From: MRBY01 sp943371005
GTDB lineage: Bacteria; Cyanobacteriota; Cyanobacteriia; Cyanobacteriales; MRBY01
DNA length: 64,000 nucleotides
Assembly: GCA_943371005.1 (NCBI GenBank)
Contig: CALRTB020000016.1
Coordinates: 9,991 to 73,990, forward strand
Reading direction: 5' to 3'
Shown here piece by piece: positions 8,730 through 17,629 of the stretch. The notes under the pieces were generated by a model. The model searched no databases and was not told the origin of the DNA. It saw only the letters and a list, made by a program, of their open reading frames with translations. The number at the start of each line of letters is the position of its first letter. The first letter of the stretch is position 1. Both the position numbers and the translations under genes were made by a program.

Positions 8730-8898
8730 AAAATTAAGCCTGCTCTCATCTTTGTGGCTTGTGGTATCGCCAACAAATTTCAAAAATAACCGTGTTTAGA
8801 CTGTCCTTCGCCTTAGAAAGTTCCATCATTTCCCAATAAATAGACCTTTCCAGACAATTCCTGCCAAAACAAAAAATACTTGCTACAGTGAGGAGGAT

Positions 8899-8916
8899 TG
8901 TAAAGTTTGCTTTACA
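8899..8916. promoter_or_regulatory. Perfect inverted repeat upstream of the FAS1 gene
   Basis: TGTAAAG and CTTTACA flank a TTTG spacer, a perfect 7+4+7 palindrome ending 53 bases before the FAS1 start codon. It could be an operator or a 5'-leader hairpin. The regulator is unknown. Confidence 0.4.
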
Positions 8917-8969
8917 AAACACCACAAAAAGAAACATTTTTACTGTTCGCTCACATACAGGAAGTATCT

Positions 8970-9566
8970 ATGCGTTTTACAAAAACCCTCGTCCTCAGTC
9001 TGGCCCTTGGTAGCACCCTTGGCTTCAGTACCGTTGCCCAAGCAGGGGATTATGGTAGCTACGGTGACAAAACCAAACCCACCGCTGAAGCTGAAGCGCC
9101 CGCACCCGCAGCGGCAATGACAGCACCGACCATTGTGGACATTGCTGCTAGCAACGATGCTTTTTCGACCCTCGTGGCAGCAGTTTCTGCGGCTGACCTC
9201 GTCGAGACCCTTTCCGGCGAAGGCCCTTTCACTGTTTTTGCTCCCACCAATGATGCCTTTGCGGCTCTTCCCGATGGTGTGCTCGAAAGCCTTTTGCTCC
9301 CTGAAAACAAAGACCTCCTCACGCAGATTTTGACCTACCACGTGGTCAGCGGTAATGTCATGTCCACTGATCTCACTGAAGGTGCCGTACCTACTGTCGA
9401 AGGTAGTGATGTGATGATCTCCCTCGAGGATGGTGTGAAGGTCAACAATGCAAATGTTGTCATGGCCGATATCGCTGCGAGCAATGGTGTTGTCCATGTA
9501 ATTGACACTGTGATTTTGCCCCCTGAGTTGTTGGCCGCCACAGAAACGCCCAGTGAAAATCTCTAG
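8970..9566 (+). CDS. Fasciclin (FAS1) domain secreted protein
   Basis: A 198-aa protein with a signal peptide (cleavage after AQA near 24), an Ala/Pro/Glu-rich linker, and one FAS1 domain from about 53 to 188. The two family motifs are visible: the first block GPFTVFAPTNDAFAALP and the second block NGVVHVIDTVILP. FAS1 proteins are extracellular adhesion modules. ATG 8970 is chosen because the signal peptide starts there. It is the last gene of the exported-protein run and is followed by a strong terminator. Confidence 0.93.
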   Translation: MRFTKTLVLSLALGSTLGFSTVAQAGDYGSYGDKTKPTAEAEAPAPAAAMTAPTIVDIAASNDAFSTLVAAVSAADLVETLSGEGPFTVFAPTNDAFAALPDGVLESLLLPENKDLLTQILTYHVVSGNVMSTDLTEGAVPTVEGSDVMISLEDGVKVNNANVVMADIAASNGVVHVIDTVILPPELLAATETPSENL

Positions 9567-9617
9567 GTTGATTTCAGCAAAGTGATTTAGCACCACAACT
9601 GTTTAGGTTATCTGCAA

Positions 9618-9646
9618 AACCACGGCATCAGGCTGTGGTTTTTTTA
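9618..9646 (+). terminator. Rho-independent terminator after the FAS1 gene
   Basis: A nine-base-pair stem (AACCACGGC with GCTGTGGTT, one G-U pair) and a five-base loop, followed by a T run. Confidence 0.8.
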
Positions 9647-9771
9647 TTGACTTATGTAAAAGCCGCTATGGCTTTGCTGTGGAAGATTTGACCAGGGCAG
9701 GGTTCTGAAATTCTCGACAGGTCTATTTATAATGTTTAGGCACTTTTCCTCGACAATGGCGATCGCCCCCC

Positions 9772-12600
9772 ATGAGCAAATCCGACCAAATCCGCATCCG
9801 TGGCGCAAGACAGCACAACTTAAAAAATGTGGATCTCGATTTGCCGCGTAACCAGTTGATTGTGTTTACGGGGGTATCCGGTTCGGGGAAGTCGTCTTTG
9901 GCGTTTGACACGATTTTTGCGGAGGGGCAGCGGCGGTATGTGGAATCCCTCAGTGCCTATGCGCGGCAGTTTTTGGGGCAGTTGGATAAGCCCGATGTGG
10001 ATGCCATTGAAGGACTGAGTCCGGCGATCTCCATTGACCAAAAATCCACCTCCCATAACCCCCGCTCCACGGTGGGAACCGTCACGGAAATTGCCGATTA
10101 TCTGCGGTTACTCTTCGGGCGGGCGGGTGAACCCCACTGTCCCCACTGCGATCGCCCGATTGCGCCCCAGACCATCGATGAGATGTGTGATCGGGTGTTG
10201 GCATTGCCGGATCGCACCAAATTTCAGTTACTTTCTCCGATTGTGCGGCACCAAAAGGGAACCCATAAAAAGACCCTTTCTAGTATTGCCGCCGAAGGGT
10301 TTGCACGGGTGAGAATTAATGGCGAAACCCGCGAACTGAGTGACAATATTTCCCTCAATAAAAATCACTATCACACCATCGAAATTGTGGTAGATCGGTT
10401 GGTAAAAAAAGAGGGCATTCAAGAGCGATTAGTGGATTCTTTAAGTACCTGTTTAAAACATTCCGAAGGGACAGCAATTGTCGATTTAATTGAGACAGGT
10501 GAACAGATCATCTTTTCCGAAAATTTCGCCTGTCCCGAACATGGCGCAGTGATGGAGGAACTCTCGCCCCGTTTGTTTTCCTTTAACTCCCCCTATGGCG
10601 CTTGTCCCGCCTGTCATGGGTTAGGCAGTCATCGGCGTTTTTCCCCTGATCTCGTAATTCCCGATCCGAAACAACCCCTTTATGCGGCGATCGCCCCTTG
10701 GTCAGAAAAGGAAAATACCTATTATTTATCGTTGCTATATAACCTCGGGCAAAACTTTGGTTTTGAGATCCAAACCCCGTGGGAGAAACTCAAAAAAGAA
10801 CACCAAGAAATTTTACTCCACGGCACAGAAGAACCCATTTGGTTTGAGGAAGAATCCCGCTACGGGGGCGGTAAAGGTTACTATCGCCATTATTCCGGCA
10901 TTTTAAAACTATTAGAACGCAATTATGAAGACACAAATTCCGATGCCATTAAAGATAAACTCGAAAAATATTTAATTAATCAACCCTGCGAAGTCTGTCA
11001 AGGAAAACGCCTTAAACCAGAAGCTTTGTCGGTGCGTTTAGGACAATACAATATCGATGAATTGACCAGCGTTGCCATTCGGGACTGTCTCGAACGGGTC
11101 GAAAATCTAGAGTTGAGCGATCGCCAAAAACTGATCGGCGAATTAGCCCTAAAAGAAATTCGCGCCAGATTAAATTTTTTGCTCGATGTCGGCTTAGATT
11201 ACCTGACCCTCGACCGTGCCGCCATGACCCTCTCAGGGGGAGAAGCCCAGCGCATTCGCCTTGCCACCCAGATCGGCGCCGGCTTAACAGGGGTTTTATA
11301 CGTACTCGACGAACCCAGCATTGGGCTACACCAGCGGGATAATGAGCGATTGCTGCAAACCCTAAAAAAATTGCGGGATTTAGGCAATACGCTGATCGTC
11401 GTGGAACATGACGAGGACACTATTCGCACCGCTGATCACATCGTTGATATTGGGCCAAAAGCAGGGGTGCATGGCGGTGAAATCGTCTTTCAGGGCAGCT
11501 TTGACAAATTTCTCAAAAATAAACAATCCCTCACCAGCGCCTATCTCTCCGGCAGACGCACCATCGAAACGCCCCCAGAACGACGGGAAGGGAACGGCGG
11601 CAGATTACGCCTCGAAAATTGCACCAAAAATAACCTCAAAAATATCACCGTAGAAATTCCCCTCGGAAAATTGGTGTCCGTGACTGGGGTATCCGGTTCC
11701 TGCAAATCCACCCTGATGAACGAATTGCTTTATCCGGCGTTGCAGCATAGCCTGAATCGCAATGTGCCTTTTCCCAAGGAGTTGGGAGCTGTACAAGGAC
11801 TTAAATCCGTCGATAAAGTGATCGTCATTGATCAATCGCCAATTGGTAGAACCCCCCGCTCGAATCCCGCGACCTACACAGGCATTTTTGACCCGATTCG
11901 GAATCTATTTGCCGAAACGGTGGAAGCGAAAACGAGAGGTTACAAAAAAGGGCGATTTTCCTTCAACGTAAAAGGGGGACGTTGCGAGGCGTGCAGTGGT
12001 CAAGGGGTGAATGTGATTGAGATGAATTTCTTGCCGGATGTTTATGTGCAATGTGAGGTGTGCAAGGGGGCAAGATATAACCGCGAAACCCTCCAGGTGA
12101 AATTTAAGGGTTATTCCATTTCGGATGTGTTGAATATGACGGTGGAAGAGGCGTTGGGCGTGTTTGAAAATATCACGACAGCGGCAAATCGACTACAAAC
12201 CCTGGTTGATGTGGGCTTGGGTTATATTCGCTTGGGGCAACCGGCACCGACCCTTTCCGGCGGGGAAGCACAACGGGTAAAACTGGCTTCGGAACTGTCG
12301 CGACGGGCAACGGGCAAAACCCTTTATTTGATTGACGAACCGACAACGGGCTTATCGTTTTACGATGTGCATCATCTATTAAATGTGTTGCAACGGCTTG
12401 TCGATAAGGGAAATTCTGTGCTGGTGATTGAGCATAATTTAGACGTGATTCGTTGTAGTGATTGGCTGATCGACCTAGGGCCGGAGGGTGGCGATCGCGG
12501 CGGAGAGATTATTGCAACGGGCACACCGGAAGATTTAATTAAAGTCAAAGAATCCTACACAGGTCAGTTTTTGAAGCCTTTATTAACAAAAGAAAAATAG
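9772..12600 (+). CDS. uvrA: Excinuclease ABC subunit A
   Basis: A 942-aa damage-recognition ATPase of nucleotide excision repair, which loads UvrB at lesions. It has two ABC ATPase modules: Walker A GVSGSGKSSL near residue 33 and a second at about 639-647, each with an LSGGEAQR signature. Zinc-binding Cys pairs are seen (CPHCDRP, CPACHG, CEVCQG, then CEACSG with CEVCKG). Length is normal. The second Walker A reads GVSGSCKST: the usual Gly before the catalytic Lys is Cys644 (TGC at 11701-11703), which could weaken ATP binding at that site. Several HIP1 sites lie within the gene. Confidence 0.97.
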   Translation: MSKSDQIRIRGARQHNLKNVDLDLPRNQLIVFTGVSGSGKSSLAFDTIFAEGQRRYVESLSAYARQFLGQLDKPDVDAIEGLSPAISIDQKSTSHNPRSTVGTVTEIADYLRLLFGRAGEPHCPHCDRPIAPQTIDEMCDRVLALPDRTKFQLLSPIVRHQKGTHKKTLSSIAAEGFARVRINGETRELSDNISLNKNHYHTIEIVVDRLVKKEGIQERLVDSLSTCLKHSEGTAIVDLIETGEQIIFSENFACPEHGAVMEELSPRLFSFNSPYGACPACHGLGSHRRFSPDLVIPDPKQPLYAAIAPWSEKENTYYLSLLYNLGQNFGFEIQTPWEKLKKEHQEILLHGTEEPIWFEEESRYGGGKGYYRHYSGILKLLERNYEDTNSDAIKDKLEKYLINQPCEVCQGKRLKPEALSVRLGQYNIDELTSVAIRDCLERVENLELSDRQKLIGELALKEIRARLNFLLDVGLDYLTLDRAAMTLSGGEAQRIRLATQIGAGLTGVLYVLDEPSIGLHQRDNERLLQTLKKLRDLGNTLIVVEHDEDTIRTADHIVDIGPKAGVHGGEIVFQGSFDKFLKNKQSLTSAYLSGRRTIETPPERREGNGGRLRLENCTKNNLKNITVEIPLGKLVSVTGVSGSCKSTLMNELLYPALQHSLNRNVPFPKELGAVQGLKSVDKVIVIDQSPIGRTPRSNPATYTGIFDPIRNLFAETVEAKTRGYKKGRFSFNVKGGRCEACSGQGVNVIEMNFLPDVYVQCEVCKGARYNRETLQVKFKGYSISDVLNMTVEEALGVFENITTAANRLQTLVDVGLGYIRLGQPAPTLSGGEAQRVKLASELSRRATGKTLYLIDEPTTGLSFYDVHHLLNVLQRLVDKGNSVLVIEHNLDVIRCSDWLIDLGPEGGDRGGEIIATGTPEDLIKVKESYTGQFLKPLLTKEK

Positions 12601-12675
12601 AAGGCGATCGCCAAAGTGTTTAGTAGAATAATGACAATTACAAGAAAAAATTTGTCACTGTCAGTAGGTGATTTT

Positions 12676-12981
12676 ATGAAGCCTGAAATACTTAAGCAAA
12701 GTTTTGTCCTTTCGAGCCTTGCAAAATACCATAATCAGCTTGAAAAATTTGGGGTAAAGTCCCTCGCTCTATTTGGTTCTACTGCCCGTGATGAAGCAAC
12801 TATCGATAGTGATTTAGATTTTTTGGTGGAGTTTGATGTCGAACTTACGTTTGATATCTACATGGATTTTAATTTTTTTCTTGAGGAACTATTTAACCGT
12901 AAAGTAGATCTCGTCATCAAAGAAGATCTCAAACCCCAAATTAGAGAAAATATCCTTAAACAAGCGATCTATGTCCCGTAG
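12676..12981 (+). CDS. MNT-type nucleotidyltransferase (antitoxin-like)
   Basis: A 101-aa minimal nucleotidyltransferase. It carries the signature LFGSTARDEATIDSDLDFLV (G-S-x10-S-D-x-D), with the two catalytic Asp visible and a third acidic residue near KVDLVI. In HEPN/MNT modules this protein neutralises the HEPN RNase partner by adding nucleotides or AMP to it. ATG 12676 is preferred over GTG 12616 because it begins near the family's usual N-terminus. The downstream HEPN frame overlaps its end by 11 bases, the usual arrangement, but that partner is broken. Confidence 0.88.
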   Translation: MKPEILKQSFVLSSLAKYHNQLEKFGVKSLALFGSTARDEATIDSDLDFLVEFDVELTFDIYMDFNFFLEELFNRKVDLVIKEDLKPQIRENILKQAIYVP

Positions 12982-13318
12982 TCTTCGTCTCTATCTCACC
13001 GACATTCTCAAGAGCATTACAAAAATTCAAAACTATGCCGAGAATTTAACCTATGAAGAGCTTTGTGAAGACAGTCGTACTCTTGATGCGATCGCCCACA
13101 ATTTGTAAATTATTGGCGAAGCAACAAAACAAATTCCGGATTCTCTACGCGATTAATATCCACAAATTGAATGGAGGAAGGTTGCTGGCTTGAGAGATAT
13201 TATTGCTCACACGTATTTTCGTGTAAATACCAAAATTGTTTGGAGTATTATACAAACAAAATTAAATCCTCTCCAAACCTGTATTCAACTTATGCTTGAA
13301 AACGAAGATATCTTGTAG
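12971..13318 (+). pseudogene. HEPN (DUF86-type) toxin gene with two in-frame stop codons
   Basis: Reading from ATG 12971 gives a 115-codon frame ending at TAG 13316-13318. It is interrupted by TAA at 13106-13108 (codon 46) and TAA at 13154-13156 (codon 62). Ignoring the stops, the product matches the HEPN family: an N-terminal LTDILKSI helix, IIGEATKQIP, and LRDIIAHTYF carrying the RxxxxH RNase motif near the C-terminus. Each stop can arise by a single change from Gln (CAA) or Lys (AAA). The 45-residue product lacks the active site. It overlaps the MNT gene. Confidence 0.85.
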
Positions 13319-13422
13319 ATTTATCAGACGAATTAAACGGTAGATATTCTCGAACCACCCATGATCCGGCGAACCTGCTTTGCCAAATTTTGAACTGGAT
13401 TTAGCAGAACTCTGGTGAACGA

Positions 13423-15543
13423 TCATTCTTCTGGGGGTAAAAAAATCCTATCTTCTATTGCCTGCCAAGTACTCGGAGAAACTCGAATTGCTGCATCCTT
13501 GCAATCAAGCATGAGGTTATAGGGATAAAGATATTCTTTTTGAATTCGAGTTATTTCGCTTTTATTACATTGAATCGACTTCTCAGGAAAATTAAAAATT
13601 TTCAACCATTTTTTTGCTAATTGTCTTGACAATTCAGGTCGTATTTTAAGTTGAGTTAAACTTTCTTCTGAAATCTCTTGTTGTATTCTCTGAAATTCTT
13701 TTAATTCACGCAAAAAATCTATGTTTTTAAATAATTTCGCAGAAGAAATAGCTTTTCTACAAAATTCTATCGAATATTGTAATGCTGCTCTTTCATTATT
13801 GACAGATGCCATAATAATTGCTTTTTTATATGTATTCAAATAGTAAGTAAAGCGATTAAAACCCAAGGACATTTCAGGAAAATTTTTTTCAGTAAAGATA
13901 TATGCACATGCACTACAGTAAGCAAAATTGATAGCAACTAATCTTATTTCGTAAGGTAATAAGAGATGGTGATTCTCAACCACTTGATGAATAGCCCATT
14001 CCATCCAAGGCAGAAGAATTTTTTGTCCTGTCGGTGTTTTAGTGTAGTTCAGCACGTATTGTTCAATGGCAAGGAGTAATGGATCTGCTCCTGCTCTGCC
14101 TTTGGCTAGCCCTGCCACCAAAATAAAAACTTCTTTCCAGCGTGAATCCGTGATGTGCTTTTCAACAGACTGCTCAATCAGTTGGTTATTGACGATATAT
14201 TTTGCAGTGAGATATTCCTGCAACGTGAGGTGGGAAAAAGAATAAATATCTACTGCCCGCTCCACAAAAATTCCTTGTTGGACGGCGATGGCATTGAGTA
14301 CCGCTTCCCCATTGAGAGATTTCGGTGCATTGAGGTTTTCTGCTAAAAATGTTTGAATTTCCTCGACCAATTCCCACTTCTGAAAAAATAACTTATCCTG
14401 CTCAAATCCCCAATAGGCAATATCCGCTAACAGCTCCTCCTCTAGGGCAGTATGCAACCCCTCATAAATTACTATTTCCTGCGATAATCGTTTGGACGCT
14501 GCCCATTCTTCTAACAGAATTCGGAGAGCTTTGTTATAGAGTTGACTACGATTTTTAGGGAAAGTTTGTGATCTGTCATAGACAAAACAAAGGAACGTTA
14601 ATAACAGAGGAGTTCGTGCTAATTCCTTTGCCCCACGATGTTTATCGCTCTTGAGCAATGCCCAACATTTTTGTCCCGTTGCCATCTCTTGATCCTGTTC
14701 AGCTCGAAACCAATTCTGAATAAACTGTTCAATCTGAGAATCATCAAAATCCGCAATGGCAACATCCCGAAACTGCCGAAATTTTTTGTTGTAGGCAGCG
14801 ACCCGACAGGAGGCAACAAAGCGATTTTTGTCATACTGATCCACAAAATCCTCGATCGCATTTATCACTCCATTTTGAAATTCCGTCGGCACTTCATCCA
14901 GCCCATCAAAGAGGATGACGAGCTTGCCATCATCTAAAGCTGCTTCTGCATATTCTCTCGGATGTGGATGCTTACAGATTTCAAATTCTTTCGCGATAAC
15001 AGATACGATATCAATGTCTGCCTGATTAAACCGTTTCAGCTCCAGAAACACCGGAATCCGCTGATGCTGATAATCCCCATTTTTTCCCTTCAGAGCCTCT
15101 AATCCAATTTTCCGTAACAAGGTTGATTTCCCTGCCCCCGGCGCACCGAGCACCATCAAATACTGCTCTTCATTCGCCACATCTAAACCAATTGGCTTTT
15201 CTTCATTCTTTGATTGCCTAAACTTGCGTGTCTCCCGAAATGCTGCCTCTAAACCATCCACCGACGCAAACTGATAAACATCTCGATCAGAGAGCAAACA
15301 AACCTTCGTGTAAATTGAATCGAGATCTACGGGCTCTGACATACCTAGCACTTTCAAAATGCCATGACGCTTGGCATAATTTTCCACATAGCGTTTTGAC
15401 CAGTTGTAAATTAGTTCCTGAAACCTTCCATCTATTGCTTGTCCTACCCATGAAATTGCTCCAGTGCCTTTTTCTTTGCCTGTCTCTAAGCAAATATCTG
15501 AAACGACTTGAGAGGCAAGGGTAAAGAAGGCAGTTTCTAACAT
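13423..15543 (-). CDS. NACHT-domain STAND NTPase, candidate defence protein
   Basis: A 706-aa protein. Residues 1-110 are a helical N-terminal region. A NACHT NTPase follows with Walker A GAPGAGKSTLL (133-143), Walker B LVILFDGLDEVP (208-219), and sensor/winged-helix features such as ARTPLLLTFLCFVYDRS. After about residue 430 the sequence is helical and Lys/Tyr-rich with no nuclease motif. Many bacterial NACHT proteins sense phage and trigger cell death or arrest, but this one could also be regulatory. No HIP1 octamer occurs in its 2.1 kb and its 3' third is AT-rich, unlike neighbouring genes, suggesting transfer. It faces the MNT/HEPN pair tail to tail. Confidence 0.88.
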   Translation of the reverse strand: MLETAFFTLASQVVSDICLETGKEKGTGAISWVGQAIDGRFQELIYNWSKRYVENYAKRHGILKVLGMSEPVDLDSIYTKVCLLSDRDVYQFASVDGLEAAFRETRKFRQSKNEEKPIGLDVANEEQYLMVLGAPGAGKSTLLRKIGLEALKGKNGDYQHQRIPVFLELKRFNQADIDIVSVIAKEFEICKHPHPREYAEAALDDGKLVILFDGLDEVPTEFQNGVINAIEDFVDQYDKNRFVASCRVAAYNKKFRQFRDVAIADFDDSQIEQFIQNWFRAEQDQEMATGQKCWALLKSDKHRGAKELARTPLLLTFLCFVYDRSQTFPKNRSQLYNKALRILLEEWAASKRLSQEIVIYEGLHTALEEELLADIAYWGFEQDKLFFQKWELVEEIQTFLAENLNAPKSLNGEAVLNAIAVQQGIFVERAVDIYSFSHLTLQEYLTAKYIVNNQLIEQSVEKHITDSRWKEVFILVAGLAKGRAGADPLLLAIEQYVLNYTKTPTGQKILLPWMEWAIHQVVENHHLLLPYEIRLVAINFAYCSACAYIFTEKNFPEMSLGFNRFTYYLNTYKKAIIMASVNNERAALQYSIEFCRKAISSAKLFKNIDFLRELKEFQRIQQEISEESLTQLKIRPELSRQLAKKWLKIFNFPEKSIQCNKSEITRIQKEYLYPYNLMLDCKDAAIRVSPSTWQAIEDRIFLPPEE

Positions 15544-15728
15544 AGCCGAGACATTTTGATGTAGTTTTTCTATTGTAGATAATCATAAACTTTCTCTAAT
15601 TATCCCACTGCAAGTTTTGTCATTATCTTTCTCGACACATGGCATCAAAAACAACTCGACAGCGAAAGCAGACCATAACGCCCCTGTGAGAATGATTACA
15701 ATAGTTGCATGATCAATAGAAAAGTCCT

Positions 15729-16298
15729 ATGGCAACAATAGCCGCAGTTTCCGAGCAATATTCCCTAGCTGAGTTTTTGGCGTTACCTGAAACAAAACCA
15801 GCAAGTGAATATATCAACGGGAAAATAGAACAAAAACCCATGCCCCAAGGAAAGCACAGCATCTTACAAGGTCGTTTGGTGGCGGAAATTAACCGCGTCG
15901 GCCAAACCCAACAATTAGTCTATGCTTTTCCTGAATTACGCTGTACCTTCGGCAACAGATCTTTAGTGCCTGACATTGCGGTGTTCGAATGGGTGAATAT
16001 TCCCATGGACGACAACGGTGAAATCCACAATCGGTTTGCCGCTGCCCCTGATTGGGTGATTGAAATCCTTTCCCCAGAACAAAGTCCTCCCAGGGTGATC
16101 GAAAAAATTCTTTTTTCCTTACAACAAGGGACAAAACTCGGTTGGCTCATTGCCCCAGAGGACTACTCAGTCACCATTTTTTATCCGGATAAACTCGCTG
16201 AATTCAAGGAACAAGATAATCGGCTTCCCGTTTTGCCGGCGATCGCCCCTTGGCAACTCACCGCCACAGAACTGTTTTCTTGGTTACGTCTCGTCTGA
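15729..16298 (+). CDS. Uma2-family (DUF820) PD-(D/E)XK endonuclease-like protein
   Basis: A 189-aa protein with the layout of the large cyanobacterial Uma2 family: an N-terminal YSLAEFLALPE helix, the EYINGKIEQKPMPQG strand-turn, the PDIAVFEW strand with a putative catalytic Asp, then EILSPEQ. The fold is restriction-endonuclease-like, but the biological target is unknown and cyanobacterial genomes carry many copies. It is transcribed away from the NACHT gene, with about 185 bases between the start codons. Confidence 0.9.
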   Translation: MATIAAVSEQYSLAEFLALPETKPASEYINGKIEQKPMPQGKHSILQGRLVAEINRVGQTQQLVYAFPELRCTFGNRSLVPDIAVFEWVNIPMDDNGEIHNRFAAAPDWVIEILSPEQSPPRVIEKILFSLQQGTKLGWLIAPEDYSVTIFYPDKLAEFKEQDNRLPVLPAIAPWQLTATELFSWLRLV

Positions 16299-16322
16299 AA
16301 TTTAGTACAGCAAATTATTGCT

Positions 16323-17444
16323 TCAATTGGGGAGATCGCCAGTCAACAGAAAATCATGGCCGATGGATTGAAGCTTGACATTTTCGAGGGCGATCGCCTC
16401 GTCCATGAGTGTTAAACCCAAATTCCCCACGGGGGTCGGTGCTCCTTGGCCGCCAATAATTTTCGGCGCGATAAAAGCCATCACCTTTTGGACACTGCCA
16501 GAGGCGATCGCCGCCGCCGCGAGGGTACCGCCACATTCCCACAACACCTGCAAACACCCCCGGTCGTAGAGATATTCCATCACGCCCTCAGGGGCCACCG
16601 GATCAAGGTGTACCACTTCTACTCCCCGTTGCCGGAGGAAATCCTGCATCTCTGGGTTTGCTGTGGCCTGGGTTAAAACCACCGTCGGCGCAGCGGCCAC
16701 ATCCCACAAGTGGCGATCGCGGGGCAAGGTTAAAGTTTGGCTCACAACAACACGCAAAGGATTATGGTCAGCGGTGCCATGGGTCGTTAAATAGGGATCA
16801 TCCAGGCGTACCGTATTTCCCCCGACAACCACGGCATCACATTGAGAGCGCAGATCATAGACTTGGTTGCGGGTTTCCTGGTGGGTGATCCAAGCACTGT
16901 GGCCTGTGGTTGTGGCGATTTTCCCATCGAGGGTCATGGCATATTTCAAAATGCCGAAAGGACGTTGATGCACCATCCGCCAAATGAAGCCTGCATTTAA
17001 CTCGCGACAAGCGGCCTCTTCAACACCCGTTACGACCTCAATACCCGCATCTGTAAGGGTTTTTAAACCGCCCCCTGCCACCAAAGGATTCGGATCGACC
17101 ATGCCCACCACCACTTTGGCAACACCCGCTTTGACCACAGCCTGACTACAGGGGGGCGTTCTGCCGTGGTGATTACATGGTTCTAGGCTGACATAGAGCG
17201 TTGCCCCTTTGGCTGCTGCCCCTGCCTCCCGGAGAGCAAACACCTCTGCATGGGATTGCCCCGCCCCCGGATGAAATCCTTCACCAATAATTTTTTGATC
17301 TTGAACGACCACAGCTCCCACCATCGGGTTGGGGGCGGTTTTTCCGGCTGCCTGCTTTGCTAACGTAATACAGCGTTGCATCATGGCACGATCAAAGTCA
17401 GTTCCAACGGGGGCAGCGTTTGAGGTCATGGGTGAAGGCAACAT
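16323..17444 (-). CDS. ribD: Bifunctional riboflavin deaminase/reductase RibD
   Basis: A 373-aa two-domain enzyme of riboflavin synthesis. It deaminates the diaminopyrimidine intermediate and then reduces the ribose. The N-terminal deaminase has the zinc site HAEV (65-68) and PCNHHGRTPPC (89-99). The C-terminal reductase starts near 155 (LKYAMTLDGKIATTTGHSAW), with the NADPH-binding glycine stretch ECGGTLAAA near 305. Length matches full RibD. It is divergent from the arsM-like gene and not in a rib operon here. Confidence 0.96.
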   Translation of the reverse strand: MLPSPMTSNAAPVGTDFDRAMMQRCITLAKQAAGKTAPNPMVGAVVVQDQKIIGEGFHPGAGQSHAEVFALREAGAAAKGATLYVSLEPCNHHGRTPPCSQAVVKAGVAKVVVGMVDPNPLVAGGGLKTLTDAGIEVVTGVEEAACRELNAGFIWRMVHQRPFGILKYAMTLDGKIATTTGHSAWITHQETRNQVYDLRSQCDAVVVGGNTVRLDDPYLTTHGTADHNPLRVVVSQTLTLPRDRHLWDVAAAPTVVLTQATANPEMQDFLRQRGVEVVHLDPVAPEGVMEYLYDRGCLQVLWECGGTLAAAAIASGSVQKVMAFIAPKIIGGQGAPTPVGNLGLTLMDEAIALENVKLQSIGHDFLLTGDLPN

Positions 17445-17575
17445 TTAAACTTAAAAATTCTTTCCCATTGTAGGCAAGAACCGAAGGGCAAACATAGGGT
17501 CAAAGGTTAACCGATGGTGAGGAAATTCAGTTGATTTGACCGTATTTGTGCCATTGACTCAGGTGATTTTCATAA

Positions 17576-17589
17576 ATCATCGATATGAT
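17576..17589. promoter_or_regulatory. Palindrome upstream of the ArsM/ArsS pair
   Basis: ATCAT and ATGAT flank CGAT, giving ATCAT-CGAT-ATGAT, 40 bases before the preferred arsM-like start. A TTGACT hexamer lies at 17554-17559. An ArsR/SmtB-type regulator could bind here, but the match to known cyanobacterial ArsR operators is only partial and no arsR gene is in view. Confidence 0.3.
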
Positions 17590-17629
17590 GATCAACACAT
17601 ACGCGCTGATCTGGGGTTTAAACTCACCA

